DNA of 64,000 bases from NCBI GenBank assembly GCA_032622095.1, contig CP136068.1, positions 157,923,465 to 157,987,464 of the forward strand, given 5' to 3'. Under the pieces are notes generated by a model. The model did no database searches and had not been told where the DNA came from. It saw only the letters and a list, made by a program, of their open reading frames with translations. This DNA is from Siphonodentalium dalli. Taxonomy: Eukaryota > Mollusca > Scaphopoda > Gadilida > Siphonodentaliidae. The stretch's first letter is position 1. Every line of letters begins with the position of its first letter. Of this stretch, positions 45,843 through 57,367 are shown one piece after another. Position numbers and translations under genes: made by a program.

Positions 45843-46465
45843 GGAATTAGAACACAGTGGACCGATAACTGTTTAATTCTATTATTTTTTATTCTATATC
45901 TGAAAAGGTCCCAGGTTGATTTTCACCCAAAGTCTGGGAAAATGACTCCAAAGAATTTTTTGGATTTTTTGATTTTGCGTTTGATTTTCTCAAACTTGTT
46001 TCGCTTTCGTGAAACTCCACTGTTAGGGACTCATAAATAAGGGGGGGGGGTATACATTCAATGAAATTTATCTGAAATCCCCCCAACCCATGAGACAATA
46101 TATATTTATACATGCCTAAATGAATACTGAACAGACTTTCATGATTTGATACATAATGCAGCTGCATATTGTTCATATTATTTGGGGTGCCCAGAGTTAT
46201 GGCCCTTGATTTTGCGACAGAAAAGGTGATCTTTATGCCAAAAAATGACAAAATATTGCATTTTGAGAGGGTCACAAAAACAGATTTGTCGAGCATGGAA
46301 TTACCTATGGTGGTACAAAGGCCGCTGGCTTCCAACATCGATAGAAACAATTTCAAACTTTCGCCTTTTTACACAAATTGATATCCAACATTGTCTCAAT
46401 ATACCTACCACACGAATTATATCAGAAACCACTGGTACTGGAAACTGTGGCATCTAACCTTTATC
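45843..46465. other. Intron 2 of gene B, no recognised feature
   Basis: Overlapping open frames on both strands (about 45889-46381) have no motif and contradict one another; I treat them as chance. Intron 2 spans 45821-47470. Confidence 0.45.
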
Positions 46466-46921
46466 ATATGTGACCCGCCATATCAAACCCAGTCGTAAGT
46501 CGTGATTTTTTTTACCCTGTGCCAATGCATTCTCTTATATATGCGAGTCGACCATAGGTCGCCTCGCATATATAAGAGAATGCATTGGCCTAACAATTTT
46601 TTACAATTTTAATAATTTTTTCTTGTATTCTTTAACAATTTTATAATTTCACCCATACATAGCCCCAGACAAACACGAGCAGACGACACTCTTCTATATG
46701 CTTCTATATATATGTGTGGGGCTCCCTTCAGGGTAATGGATATTTTTTATTTTATGTCCTAAAAATTGTAAGAAACATTTATTTAAAAAATATGCTAAAA
46801 ATTGTTAGGCCAATGCATTCTCTTATATATGCGAGGCGACCTATGGTCTCTTATATATGCATTGGCACAGGGTAAAAAAAATCCGACTTACTTTTGGATT
46901 TTATATGGCCTGTCACATATG
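46466..46921. mobile_element. Paired-hairpin MITE (family F1a), copy 2, reversed
   Basis: Ends CATATGTGACCCGCCATATC and GGCCTGTCACATATG. The left hairpin (46521-46588) is complete; the right one (46808-46870) has lost part of one arm. The centre is the reverse complement of the 4194-4656 centre. Inserted in intron 2 of gene B. Confidence 0.85.
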
Positions 46922-47470
46922 TCATAGCTGTTAGTTCTTAGAGAGTAGTGTCTAAGGCAGGGGCTCCTGGGGGGATTGTCGTCAACCGAAGTTGTATTTT
47001 GAAATAAATGTGTCTTTGAAGCCATTTCCAACAGGTGTGATTCCTCGAAAATGGACCTGGGACCCTTCTAATATATAACTTGGCTTCAAATTCCCGGTGG
47101 GAAATTTCGATATTTCCATATATAACTATTTCCCCGTTTCTCATGTTATATATGAATTTTTTCTCGCTTGATCCATTTCTCTCCCACACCCTCTCTATCT
47201 CTGTCGCTCGCTCTCTCTCATTTGCTCGCCCTTATCCATATATATGAACCATCGCTTTCGTGTATCATTGTACACAGCAAGCAGATCAGAAGAGAACTAT
47301 TCTCTCTTTTAGTTTGATGTTTTGCTGAGGTATTTATTAAGAAAACAGAACTATCGACAGGAGGTTCAGCTCTCTAGCGGAATTAAATGCTAGCGTCCTA
47401 ACGGTTTGAAATTGGGCAATGAAATTCAGAGAATGCTCACAATCGTGGGAACTGCACAACCGACACTTAC

Positions 47471-47706
47471 CATTATACGACCCTGGAACCTTTAGACGTG
47501 GGTTGTTATTGAGTGTTGCGAAAAACGTTTCATCTGGTATATGGGTCTTCTGCACCCATTTGAGGAAATCTATAGCAGTTTTGTTGTGTAGAACGTAGTC
47601 AACATAGCCCCTGCTAGCTATTATGTGAACTGAGCCAATTACTGGAGTTATTCCGCTTGGAAGAGGCTTGCTCTGATTCTTCCATCGCCACGTTAAATGT
47701 CCACAG
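47471..47706 (-). CDS. GCNT-like gene B, coding exon 2
   Basis: A 236-nt exon homologous to 5650-5424. The acceptor TTAACATTGCAG precedes CTGTGG; its first base completes the Asn codon left by exon 1 (phase 2). The donor is TATAATG followed by GTAAGTG (phase 1). It encodes GITPVIGSVHIIASRGYVDY, WVQKTHIPDETFFATLNNNP, then RLKVPGSYN. The first ten codons (CGHLTWRWKNQ) differ from gene A, so the exact acceptor is slightly less certain; TGCAG is the best candidate and keeps the frame open. The exon has no stop. Confidence 0.88.
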
Positions 47707-47764
47707 CTGCAATGTTAATTCAATTCGATTAAATTTTGTATTATATACCTTTCGCATAATGAAC

Positions 47765-47949
47765 TACAGTAATGCCCTAAGTAATCGACTCCTTAAACAC
47801 AGCAGAAGTATGGGTAACTTTTCAGGATTTAGTCGGAAATATGGCTTGTTGCCATTCATCGGAAAGCTCTCGGGAGAACAACTGAATCCTGAATAGTTAC
47901 CCATAATTCTGCTGTGTTTAAGGAGTCGATTACTTAAGGCATTACTGTA
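47765..47949. mobile_element. Mariner-like MITE (family F5), 185 bp
   Basis: TA then CAGTAATGCCCTAAGTAATC, and GATTACTTAAGGCATTACTG then TA. The element is nearly a complete inverted repeat (TATGGGTAACTTTTCAGGAT against ATCCTGAATAGTTACCCATA). Lies in intron 1 of gene B. Confidence 0.85.
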
Positions 47950-48995
47950 CTACTGATAGGAATATCGAATAGCCATGTGCAGTCGTATGTTTTCGGAAGG
48001 TCCAAAATTGTTTTCACAGAAATGACGATTACGAGTCCAATAGGCAGGGTCCGCGCTGGACCGAAATTTACATTTTCCAAATAATTTGCCAAATGAGAAT
48101 ATTTTTTGCCAAATTATTTTAGACTTTACCAAATGCTATCCCTGATAGTATCATTTTCTGCAACCTTAATTCTTATGTTTCGACACTCGCGGTTTGAACG
48201 ACATTTGATATCGATAGAAAAACAGTTAATAAATAAATAATTATACTCGCATCTCTATTGTGGTTTATCATGCAACAATAAGCCAATCACCGAACAATAC
48301 AATGGTAGAAGGGTTTCAACTTTCTCCATCAGAAGGGCACATCACAGGAGGACTAGTATTCCCTCCAACCATCTGTGAGATTAAATGCGTCTTAATAGAG
48401 GTGTTAACTTACCCCGAACCTTCTAAAACGCCACTAATGTTGTAAGAGTTTCCTGATTGACCAATATGTTTTCAAATTGCTTGATTAATTCAAAAGTGAC
48501 TTGCCAAAACTTTTGCCAAATGAAAATATTTTTTGCCAAATGTGAATTATGTTTGCCATTGGCAAATTTGGCAAGTGGCAGTGCGAAGTGCACGCCGTTC
48601 AAACTTTGATATACGGTTTCAGTAACAATCTACGACATAAAATATGATTGAAATACTATAATTCATCACCATTTGGAACTCTGTGTCTCAGAAAGTGCCC
48701 ATAGAGTAATAGAAAATCGCTGAACTCATAGAAACATTTGCCCCGTCTCGATCCCAGAATGCAACCGAAGTCAAACTAAGATATAGAGTTATTCCCCTTC
48801 CATTGAAAATTATAGACTTTGCAATACAATCCAAATGAAACTCAAGCACAGAAAACACATCGGTACCTCAACTGAAATAACATGTTCGCAGTTTATTACA
48901 CCGGATAAGTTGATAATACCTTCCTCTTTAAAAAGGTAAATGTTGTGGCATATATGTTATTTAATGTGATCTGGGGATTCGAAAATTAAAGTGAT
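47950..48995. repeat. Intron 1 of gene B: old repeats
   Basis: About 48040-48600 holds TTTGCCAAAT-rich arms (48070-48130 and 48490-48580) bounded by GGGTCCGCGCTGG and CAGTGCGAAGTGC, perhaps an ancient inverted-repeat element. About 48600-48995 contains F6 sequence in two parts, inverted relative to 1-142 and to 39224-39470. Confidence 0.45.
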
Positions 48996-49762
48996 GTGAA
49001 ACACTCAGGTGTTGTGATCAAATAGAAATGGAGAATAATCTTGTTCAAAGAAGTAATGTTTACACATAGTATATCCAAATTGACAGCACAAACCGTCCTT
49101 CTTATAGATGAATTAAATGCAGACTCTCGATAGCGAAGTCGTTTTCATTAGTTTGTCGCCGATAGATGCGTCCCGAATCGAGTAGTATATATTTACAATT
49201 GAGCTTAGTTCTGACGATATATGGTGGCAATATGTCTATGAACTAACAAGTGCCTATTCTACATTGTGAATATTCACTCATGTGTATTATCATACAGAGA
49301 TTTGTGGAACAATCACAAAATTTAAGACACCAAATGATCACGTGACTAACATGGAGATACGAGCATATAGCACACATTTGAGAATTTACAAACACAAAAC
49401 AGAAGTCACGTGGACAACCTGAAGCATCCGATTGGCTGCTGTTGGACATACGACGTAAAAGCACGAATAATTGTGAAGATCGCTGGAGATACGAAATTTG
49501 TGTCACTGGTTTGTGAGAATATTTGCCATCCAATGCAAAAACAGCTTGGCCCATCGGATTGGAATTTTTCTCACGATTCGAATGATATCAAATACTCATT
49601 TCCCGCCAAAATGGAGTTACGACCTTATAGTTCTGATGCGACGATTGGGTAAAATTGAGCCAACGTTCGTATGGTGCTATATGCACAATTGTGTTGGGTA
49701 AAAGTTTACCCCACCGCGATTTAGAGTGTATTATAGAATTATATCTATATATAGACACCTAC
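48996..49762. other. Intron 1 of gene B, nothing recognised
   Basis: No repeat shared with the rest of the window and no motif-bearing frame. Intron 1 spans 47707-49762. Confidence 0.45.
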
Positions 49763-50661
49763 TTGCCCCAGCCGCAACCCTGGATATCATTGGCTCCATC
49801 ATAAGCTTTGAGGATTCTCGCGAGCTCGTAATTCGTTTTCAGCGGGAATTCCTGCCCCGTGACGTTGATGAAGTATTTCCAGTTTCTCCCGCGTTTCCAT
49901 AATTCTCTCATACAGATAATCTCCTGCAACAAAACAGAAAACGTCCCCCAGCTCACAGAAACCGAGCGTGGCGCCACAAAAACGTTCTCGAAACATCCTG
50001 AAATGAATGACATTTCTGACTTGAATGTTTCTGGTGACTTTTTGTCAATATGAATACAGTATAAATGGTTTGGTCTGTATATAGCTCGTAGCAATCTCTC
50101 GACCTGTACGGCGTCTTTGTAAACCATCAAGGAAAATGCTATTGGCATATCCCTCTCCTCTGATGATAAGTTATCCGTTATATAGCCCCTCGTTTTAACA
50201 AACTCTGAACACGACTGAGAATGAAGCGCATGCGCATTTGACATCATTCTTTTCTTATATTTTAATACATTCTTGACTAGCAACATGTCCGCTCTCTTTG
50301 TTTCCTTTTGGTCTCCTTCCATAAGCAGACGACAATCAACATCCTTGACCTTCCGATCGTTTGTTCTGGTCATTTGTAAATCTCTATTGACCAATAAACC
50401 AGACATGGGAGTGGTCTCAACCATACGAATCCACTTACGTTTTCGAGGCACACTGTACTCTGATTTATCATTTCCTTCGTTCGTGAAATTCGGTGCGATC
50501 TTAAAGTTTACACCTGCACTATTTGAGGCTCGACGTGCGACAAAACGCAATCCAATCTTTCCTTGAATCGATGACGTAGCTACATACAATAAACAGCCAC
50601 CTGTAAGCATGAACAATATAATGGCTAACAGGATGTTCCTGCAGTTTCGAAGAGAAATCAT
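49763..50661 (-). CDS. GCNT-like beta-1,6-GlcNAc-transferase gene B, coding exon 1
   Basis: An 899-nt exon, paralog of 13400-12511. The start MISLRNCRNILLAIILFMLT places a short cytoplasmic tail before a membrane anchor (about residues 9-27), so a type II Golgi protein. A stem region with NFT and a basic patch (VPRKRKWIR) follows. The GT14 catalytic start is highly conserved: MPIAFSLMVYKDAVQVERLL, YRPNHLYCIHIDKKSPETFK, SVSWGTFSVLLQEI and WKYFINVTGQEFPLKTNYEL. The donor is GGGGCAA followed by GTAGGT, phase 2, as in gene A. The catalytic half is nearly identical between the paralogs while the stem differs more. Intact. A role in branching O-glycans is known for the family; specific acceptor is not predictable. 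Confidence 0.92.
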
Positions 50662-50731
50662 CGTTATTTTTTCCAGAGAATATAAGTTTTCACGTCTGAA
50701 GTTCCATCATCGAATTAGCAGAACAACATTG

Positions 50732-50739
50732 TGACGTCA
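50732..50739 (-). promoter_or_regulatory. CRE-like TGACGTCA upstream of gene B
   Basis: TGACGTCA lies 71-78 bases before the ATG, at the position equivalent to gene A's. Here it is followed by CAATGTTG rather than the CTATATATTG of gene A, so the TATA-like word is absent. Confidence 0.4.
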
Positions 50740-50742
50740 TTA

Positions 50743-50897
50743 CAGGAGCAATATAACGCGCAGATGGTCCATGGTCAGTACATCCGGGCGTGGTGATGGA
50801 GAGTTCCAATCTCGTCATATCCACTTACAGGAGCAATGTCACATGCAGACGGCCCATGGTTAGTCAGTATCCCCGCGTGGTGATGGAGAGTTCCAAT
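50743..50897. repeat. Tandem duplication in the gene B upstream region
   Basis: Two copies of about 75 bp containing CAGGAGCAAT, GCAGATGGTCCATGGT (or GCAGACGGCCCATGGT), then CGTGGTGATGGAGAGTTCCA. Gene A has a single equivalent at about 13475-13545. Confidence 0.75.
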
Positions 50898-51419
50898 CGA
50901 AATCTGAATTAAACACAAAAATAAATTAACAAGAAAGGACTGCAAATTGGAAATTGTAGTACATGTATATATGAACTACGCAGTTTAGTAATCTATGAAC
51001 TCATCACCCACGGACCTACTCAACCATCAGTTCTCTATTATTGATCTACCGCATGTATTGCCTTCAGAGTAGCTGACTAACATTTGACTAATATATATAT
51101 GATGAAAATAACCCTTTGCACAAAACCTGCTCAGACATTGGTTAAAATGAAAAAAAAATTACACACACTCCACCAAATATTATAGCTACCAAAATCAACC
51201 ATAACCCACGTAGCAATATGCTCTGGATGGCACTACAATAAGCTCCGTAAAATCACAAAATCATACATGTAAATATGTTCAGCTGTCATTCTGTAAACAT
51301 TTTGTATCCTTAATTGTTTGTATTGTGAGCGGGGCTGGAGCTTCATAAGTTGAAAAAACTCCCCGATCCCTTTTGTATTATGATATGCAAATAAATTACG
51401 TTTCAGGTCAAGTTCCGGC
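50898..51419. other. Intergenic, nothing recognised
   Basis: No supportable gene or shared repeat. Confidence 0.4.
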
Positions 51420-52010
51420 AATCTTGAGATGTCAACATATTCCCCAAATCATACTTGCCCTATCTTCTCAACACGAAATCGTTGGTAGACAAAATAGCTT
51501 TCACCAGATTCAGAATCAGTAACCATGCACTTGCTATAGAGAAAGGGCGTCATTTACAGCCTCCAGCAAAATTAGAAGATAGAAAGTGTGTGTTTTGCTA
51601 TGACGATGTGGTTGAAGATTAAACACATTTCCCTATGGAATGCACTTCATATTCACAACTACGAAGAGAACTTTTCGAATCAATGATTAACCATAATCCG
51701 AATTTTCGACGCATTAACGCCAACGATCAATTTAATACTATATTGACAAATGACAGTCCCACTCTAACACGAATAATATGTAAACTGATCCGTCGCTTTT
51801 TCAGTGCTCGTGCTGAGCAAATAACAGTTAGGTGTCCATTAATATGATACATGATCCCGAGACTCCTTGTGCATCTTAGCGTTATTATGTAATTTTGTTC
51901 TTGTATATTTTATTGTCACACGTTTTGTTTATACTGTTATCTATTGTATTAGCAAACTGTCCTCGTGTGGATGTTTTTTGCCAATAAATCATTATCAATT
52001 ATCAATACTG
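51420..52010 (+). pseudogene. LINE 3' fragment with one stop codon
   Basis: The frame reads FTRFRISNHALAIEKGRHLQ, then CVFCYDDVVED, a TAA stop at 51619, then THFPMECTSYSQLRRELFES and a C-terminus ending near 51847. This is the FRISNH, C-x2-C and H-x4-C (zinc-knuckle-like) pattern at the C-terminus of many invertebrate LINE ORF2 proteins; the same pattern is at about 15960-16060 in the split LINE. A 3' UTR follows and ends in an ATTATCA repeat (51985-52005). Confidence 0.75.
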
Positions 52011-52137
52011 GTTGAACAATGAGAACAATTTCAACCTACATGTAGTGTAACATTTCCAACTAATGTTGTGTCAACTCTTAATAATTTTTACCAAAGTTGG
52101 GGTATGGTGGCTGAGAACGCGAGACGCCCTCCAAAAA

Positions 52138-52560
52138 CAAGCCTGATTTTGGTGGGCCTGTCATTTGCAGAATGACGTCCCCCGAGGGTGAACTTAGTGA
52201 CGCTATATCGCAAAGCGGGCTAGCGTTACTATAAATTCACCCTCTGGGAACCTCATTCTGCTTAGACCTCATCTTCTCTGGACAGTTTCTTTATTATCAA
52301 ATTTCTATAGAAATATTCCCAAATTGGCAGACGACACATTGCAAAATCGAGGTTCCCAATGGGTGTACATCACATTATCAACCATTTGGGGACTTCAATC
52401 TGAGTCTATGTCTCCCATAGCAGTTGAGGCCTAAGCAGAATGAGGTCCCCAGAGGGTGAATTTAGTGATGATGCTAGTCCGCTAGGTGGGATAGCGTCAC
52501 TAAATTCACCATCTGGTGACCTCTTTCTGCAAATGACAGGCACACTAAACTCAGACATGC
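52138..52560. mobile_element. F2 paired-hairpin element, diverged copy
   Basis: It begins CAAGCCTGATTTTGG like the hAT-like element at 6532. Two hairpins in opposite orientation lie at about 52168-52257 and 52436-52530, with a 175-bp spacer. The right terminus is degenerate and no duplication was found. Confidence 0.65.
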
Positions 52561-52684
52561 TGCCACGTCCCTGTTCACTTCAGCACAATAAGCGAAATCA
52601 CTTGGCGGCAAAACCATGGCCGCGATACCGGGGAATCGCATCTGATTCCCAAATTATACACAACCCATCAGCAAAGGTCAAAGG

Positions 52685-53440
52685 CAGGGACGTGGATAGA
52701 GGGTTTTCGTCGGGGGTGTCCACCTTGGAATTTCCAACTGCACCCCCTTAGACCATGGACCAGGCTAAACTCACAAGTTCGTTCGTTAATACCAATTGCA
52801 CCCCCATGACTTGAAATTTGCGATGTGGCATATCACAGCCTTGATTTTAGTTTATTTTTTAATGAATATTAGTCTATGACTGAGGGAAGAGGACCCACTG
52901 GGCCGACCATGGTTAGAAATTTGTTTAATCTGAACCTGAAAACTACAAAATCCTTGCATCAAGTAGTCTTAAGTGGGACTTACAAGGGGTTTAACATAGC
53001 CGAAGAGCCGATTTCTCATATATTTAAAGACCGCCTGTAAACAGATTCATCATCATCACTGAAAACATGGTGGGATGAATGACACATTGTCATCCCGCTT
53101 GCGGGAGAAGACCTCTTATGTGGAGTGCAAACACAATGACATGAGTATACTACAGAATACCCGATATTCCTGGTCCGAAGGTATCGATATACATGTAAAC
53201 TGTGGGCTATTTAACTCGAATATTAACATTCCTTGTATGGATGTGTGGACCAGTCGTCGACGGCGGATAGGGACCGGGACTCCACATGTAGTGGACATCG
53301 GTCCATTCATGGGGGGGGGGGGGGGGGGTCCGGGATATCGGCCGACGTCATGGTCCGCAAAACAATGGGGAACGCATTATATATATATATATATATTAAT
53401 ACATATTATACAATACTAGCTGAAACAGACACACTTGTGG
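52685..53440. other. Non-coding; fragments of the 57.4-kb transposon family
   Basis: GGTGTCCACCTTGGAATTTC (52718) and the block CCGACCATGGTT to CCTTGCATCAAG (about 52905-52965) match parts of the element at 57368-58609. A long G run lies at 53310-53327. Confidence 0.5.
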
Positions 53441-56400
53441 AGCCTTTATTCAGCGTCGGAGGGGCCCGTGGCCCTTGGCCTAGTCCGGTCGCCAAACACC
53501 CGGAATTCACGAATGCTTGTTTTCGCGTATAAGGTTTTTTCTCTGCGGATTTTGTAAATTCAGGTATCCGACATCAAGATTTTATCGGCTGGCCATCTGT
53601 CAGCCTTGAGCAATTTTTTTTATAGCGCCCTAAAAAGTATACCCCCCCCAGATTTCCCCAGACGTAAAACCAGTTACTTTAAATTTGTTGCAAATTCACA
53701 TGACTAATCTAGTAAAATGTATATATTTTCATGAAGCTAAGACATAATGACACTATTTTGGGCCAAAATTGAAACTCACCATCCAAGATGGCCACCAAAA
53801 TGGCCGCGGGTTGAAAATATGACATTTTTTCTCAAATATCTTCTAGATCAGTTCATGCTGTTTGGAACTGGTTGAGTAATATGACTTTATTTTGTATTTT
53901 GTATATTAACTGATCATTGGAGCAATTAAATATGCAATTATTTGGGTCTTATCCTCTTGTGATCCCTCAAAAATTCGATTTTACAGAATGCGGTATAAAA
54001 TTTTGCAAAAAATCACAACTGGGATTCTAGTCATATTTCAACAAGAAATGAACAGAAGGTTGCATTTAAGTGAGGCATACCATTACGTATGAATATTCCA
54101 ACTCACTGGAACCAAAATTCTTACTTTGGCTCAAAATGGCTGCCAAAATGGCCGCTAAAATATGGAAAATGGTAAATATTGCCCTAGGGTGTCCTGCAAT
54201 CGCTTACAAGTTGTGGTTGATGTACAAAATTAGCTATTATGCCTTCTATACATTGAATACTAACATGTCTGCTGCACCATGGTTAATTGTTACTGTTGCA
54301 CCACTGACATCACCAAAAATATTGGACTTTTCTCTCAAAAACTTGACATAAATATCGGCAAAAATTAACTTTTCAGGTTTGGACCATTTTGTCTTGTAAT
54401 ATGTAACTATCTTTGGATTGAAAGGTGTTTATTGTATTGGTTTATCTTAAATGTGTCACACTATGGTGTTTATAGACCAAATTGCTCAAGATGGCTTCCA
54501 AAATGGCAACCAAATTGGTAAAAATTATTTGTTTACATATATCATTATAACATCTCATATATATTTTGAAGACCTCTGTCTGTATGTATGTTTGTTTGTT
54601 TGTCTGTTTGTCTGTCTGTCATTTATACAAATCTACGATTCTCGACCGATCGGGACGAAACTTGGTACGTGTGTGTAGTTTGACCGGGCGGTGAACGTTG
54701 TCGTATTGGCGAGCCCGTGCGGCGCCCGCTTCGCGCATGCGCAGACGAGATCTCGGAAACGGGTGGAGCTATCGACTTGAAATTTGCTATGTGAATGTAT
54801 CTTGCCCCGGATACGAATTTTATCGGGTCGCCGAGCCCGTGCGACGCCAGCTTCGCGCATGCGCAGACCAGATCTCGGAGACGGGTGGAGCTATCGACTT
54901 GAAATTTGCTATGTGAATGTATCTTGCCCCGGATACGAATTTTATCGGGTCGCCGAGCCCGTGCGACGCCAGCTTCGCGCATGCGCAGACGAGATCTCGG
55001 AAACGGGTGGAGCTATCGACTTGAAATTTGGTATGTGAATGTATCTTGCCCCGGATACGAATTTTATCGGGTCGCCGAGCCCGTGCGACGCCAGCTTCGC
55101 GCATGCGCAGACGAGATCTCGGAAACGGGTGGAGCTATCGACTTGAAATTTGGTTTTTGAATAGCCCGGACAACGTCGGGCTCATCGGGGTTGAAAGGTG
55201 TTTATTGTATTGGTTTATCTTAAATGTGTCACACTATGGTGTTTATAGACCAAATTGCTCAAGATGGCTTCCAAAATGGCAACCAAATTGGTAAAAGTTA
55301 TTGTTTTACATATATCATTATAACATCTCATATATATTTTGAAGACCTCTGTCTGTATGTATGTATGTTTGTTTGTTTGTTTGTCTGTCATTAATACAAA
55401 TCTACGATTCTCGACCGATCGGGACGAAGCTTGGTACGTGTGTGTAGTTTGACCAGGCGGTGAACGTTGTCGTATTGGCGAGCCCGTGCGGCGTCCGCTT
55501 CGCGCATGCGCAGACGAGATCTCGGGAACGGGTGGAGCTATCGACTTGAAATTTGCTATGTGAATGTATCTTGCCCCGGATACGAATTTTATCGGGTCGC
55601 CGAGTCCGTGCAACGCCAGCTTCGCGCATGCGCAGACGAGATCTCGGAAACGGGTGGAGCTATCGACTTGAAATTTGGTATGTGAATCTATCTTGCCCCG
55701 GATACGAATTTTATCGGGTCGCCGAGCCCGTGCGACACCAGCTTCGCGCATGCGCAGACTAGATCTCGGAAACGGGTGGAGCTATCGACTTGAAATTTGG
55801 TTTTTGAATAGCCCGGACAACGTCGCCCGGACAATCTACGATTCTCGACCGATCGGGGCGAAACTTGGTACGTGTGTGTAGTTTGACCAGGCGGTGAACG
55901 TTGTCGTATTGGCGAGCCCGTGCGGCGCACGCTTCGCGCATGCGCAGACGAGATCTCGGGAACGGGTGGAGCTATCGACTTGAAATTTGCTATGTGAATG
56001 TATCTTGGCCCGGATACGAATTTTATCGGGTCGCCGAGCCCGTGCGACGCCAGCTTCGCGCATGCGCAGACGAGATCTCGGAAACGGGTGGAGCTATCGA
56101 CTTGAAATTTGGTATGTGAATGTATCTTGCCCCGGATACGAATTTTATCGGGTCGCCGAGCCCGTGCGACGCCAGCTTCGCGCATGCGCAGACCAGATCT
56201 CGGAAACGGGTGGAGCTATCGACTTGAAATTTGGTGTGTGAATGTATCTTGCCCCGGATACGAATTTTATATGGTCGCCGAGCCCGTGCGACGCCAGATT
56301 CGCGCATGCGCAGACCAGATCTCGGAAACGGGTAGAGCTATCGACTTGAAATTTGGTTTTTGAATAGCCCGGACAACGTCGGGCTGGGTAGAGCTATCGA

Positions 56401-57361
56401 CTTGAAATTTGGTTTTTGAATAGCCCGGACAACGTCGGGCTCATCGGCTAGTTATATATATAACATTATTCTCTGCGTTATCCGAAAATGTTGCAAATTG
56501 TGACTCACTTGGTTATTATACGTGTTAAGTAATTAACTGACAACTAAATGTTCTATTATGGTTGTCCCAGTTCCGTATGGGGCATGACAAATTCATTTTA
56601 AAGTATGGCAATTTGCGGAGAACCTCTTTTGTGATTCTGACCATATTATTGAAAGGAAATGGGCAGAACTTTGAGACGGAACTGAGATGAAACATAATAT
56701 ATGGCTCTTCTGGTCCATTACGATAAGCCAATATCAACTGGATACAGGATGGATACCAAGATGGTAGACAGGGAGTTACTCTATGATCATAGGTGAGGTG
56801 AATAGGTATACATGGAGTTAGTGTATGTCACGAATGATTTGAATATGTATACAATGAGTGACTATATGGTTATGCTTGTGTTGTCCATAGTGATATTTAT
56901 AGGTATACAGGGAGAGGTCATGGCCAGGTGTGGGGTGTATCGGTATGCGTGGAGTCACTGTATGGTGTATGTTGTGTCTATCCCGTACGGGTTCATCCGG
57001 TGTGCCTGTATGGACATTGATGTGGTGTATGGATATAGCTACATGGTCATCTATGTATTGATTATGTATATATGGAGTGACTGTAAGGTCATGGGTGGGA
57101 TGTACATGTGTTTTCTGTATGATCATGGATGGGGTGTGTGGATAAATAGTGAGTAATTTTATGGTTAATGGTAATGTGTGTGGTATACACGGAATGACTG
57201 TACTGTCATGATTGAAGTCTATATGCATACCTGGAGTAAGCTGGTGGACATTATCGTGTGGGTATATAGGAAGTGTCCTTATAGTAACGGATGGGATGTA
57301 TATGTATATATATCGTGGATATATTATCATTGGTGGGTGTGTAGGGATTAGCTGTATGTTC
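53441..57361. repeat. Left arm of a large foldback structure
   Basis: Sequence from about 53441 to 57190, excluding the tandem arrays at about 54560-56450, pairs as an inverted repeat with about 62060-60355. Matching landmarks include CTCTGCGGATTTTGTAAATT, CCAAGATGGCCACCAAAATG, GGAACTGGTTGAGTAATATG and CATTTCCTTTCAATAATATG in complement. Beyond 56800 the arm becomes a degenerate minisatellite built on GTATACATGGAGTGACTGTA and TGGTCATGG. No protein-coding gene is recognised; long frames here result from low-complexity repeats. Confidence 0.8.
54626..56450. repeat. Three arrays of 122-bp GC-rich tandem repeats
   Basis: About eleven 122-bp units, each with GAGCCCGTGCGACGCCAGCT, TCGCGCATGCGCAGACGAGA, then GGTGGAGCTATCGACTTGAA. 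They form three blocks (about 54712-55160, 55480-55805, 55915-56360). Each block starts with the same header (CGACCGATCGGGACGAAACT, TGGTACGTGTGTGTAG) and closes with GAATAGCCCGGACAACGTC, which with GGGCT makes a small hairpin AGCCCG..CGGGCT. Between blocks one and two the 200 bp before block one (about 54420-54620) is repeated. The right foldback arm lacks these arrays. All frames are open on both strands by chance of unit composition. Confidence 0.92.
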
Positions 57362-57367
57362 ATGGAT

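Noticed and set aside
45889-46457. Overlapping ORFs on both strands in intron 2 of gene B
   Set aside because: No motif, mutually contradictory, and located inside the intron defined by good splice sites.
54626-56385. Many overlapping ORFs on both strands in the 122-bp arrays
   Set aside because: Frames are open in several phases on both strands and repeat with the DNA unit, without any recognisable domain.
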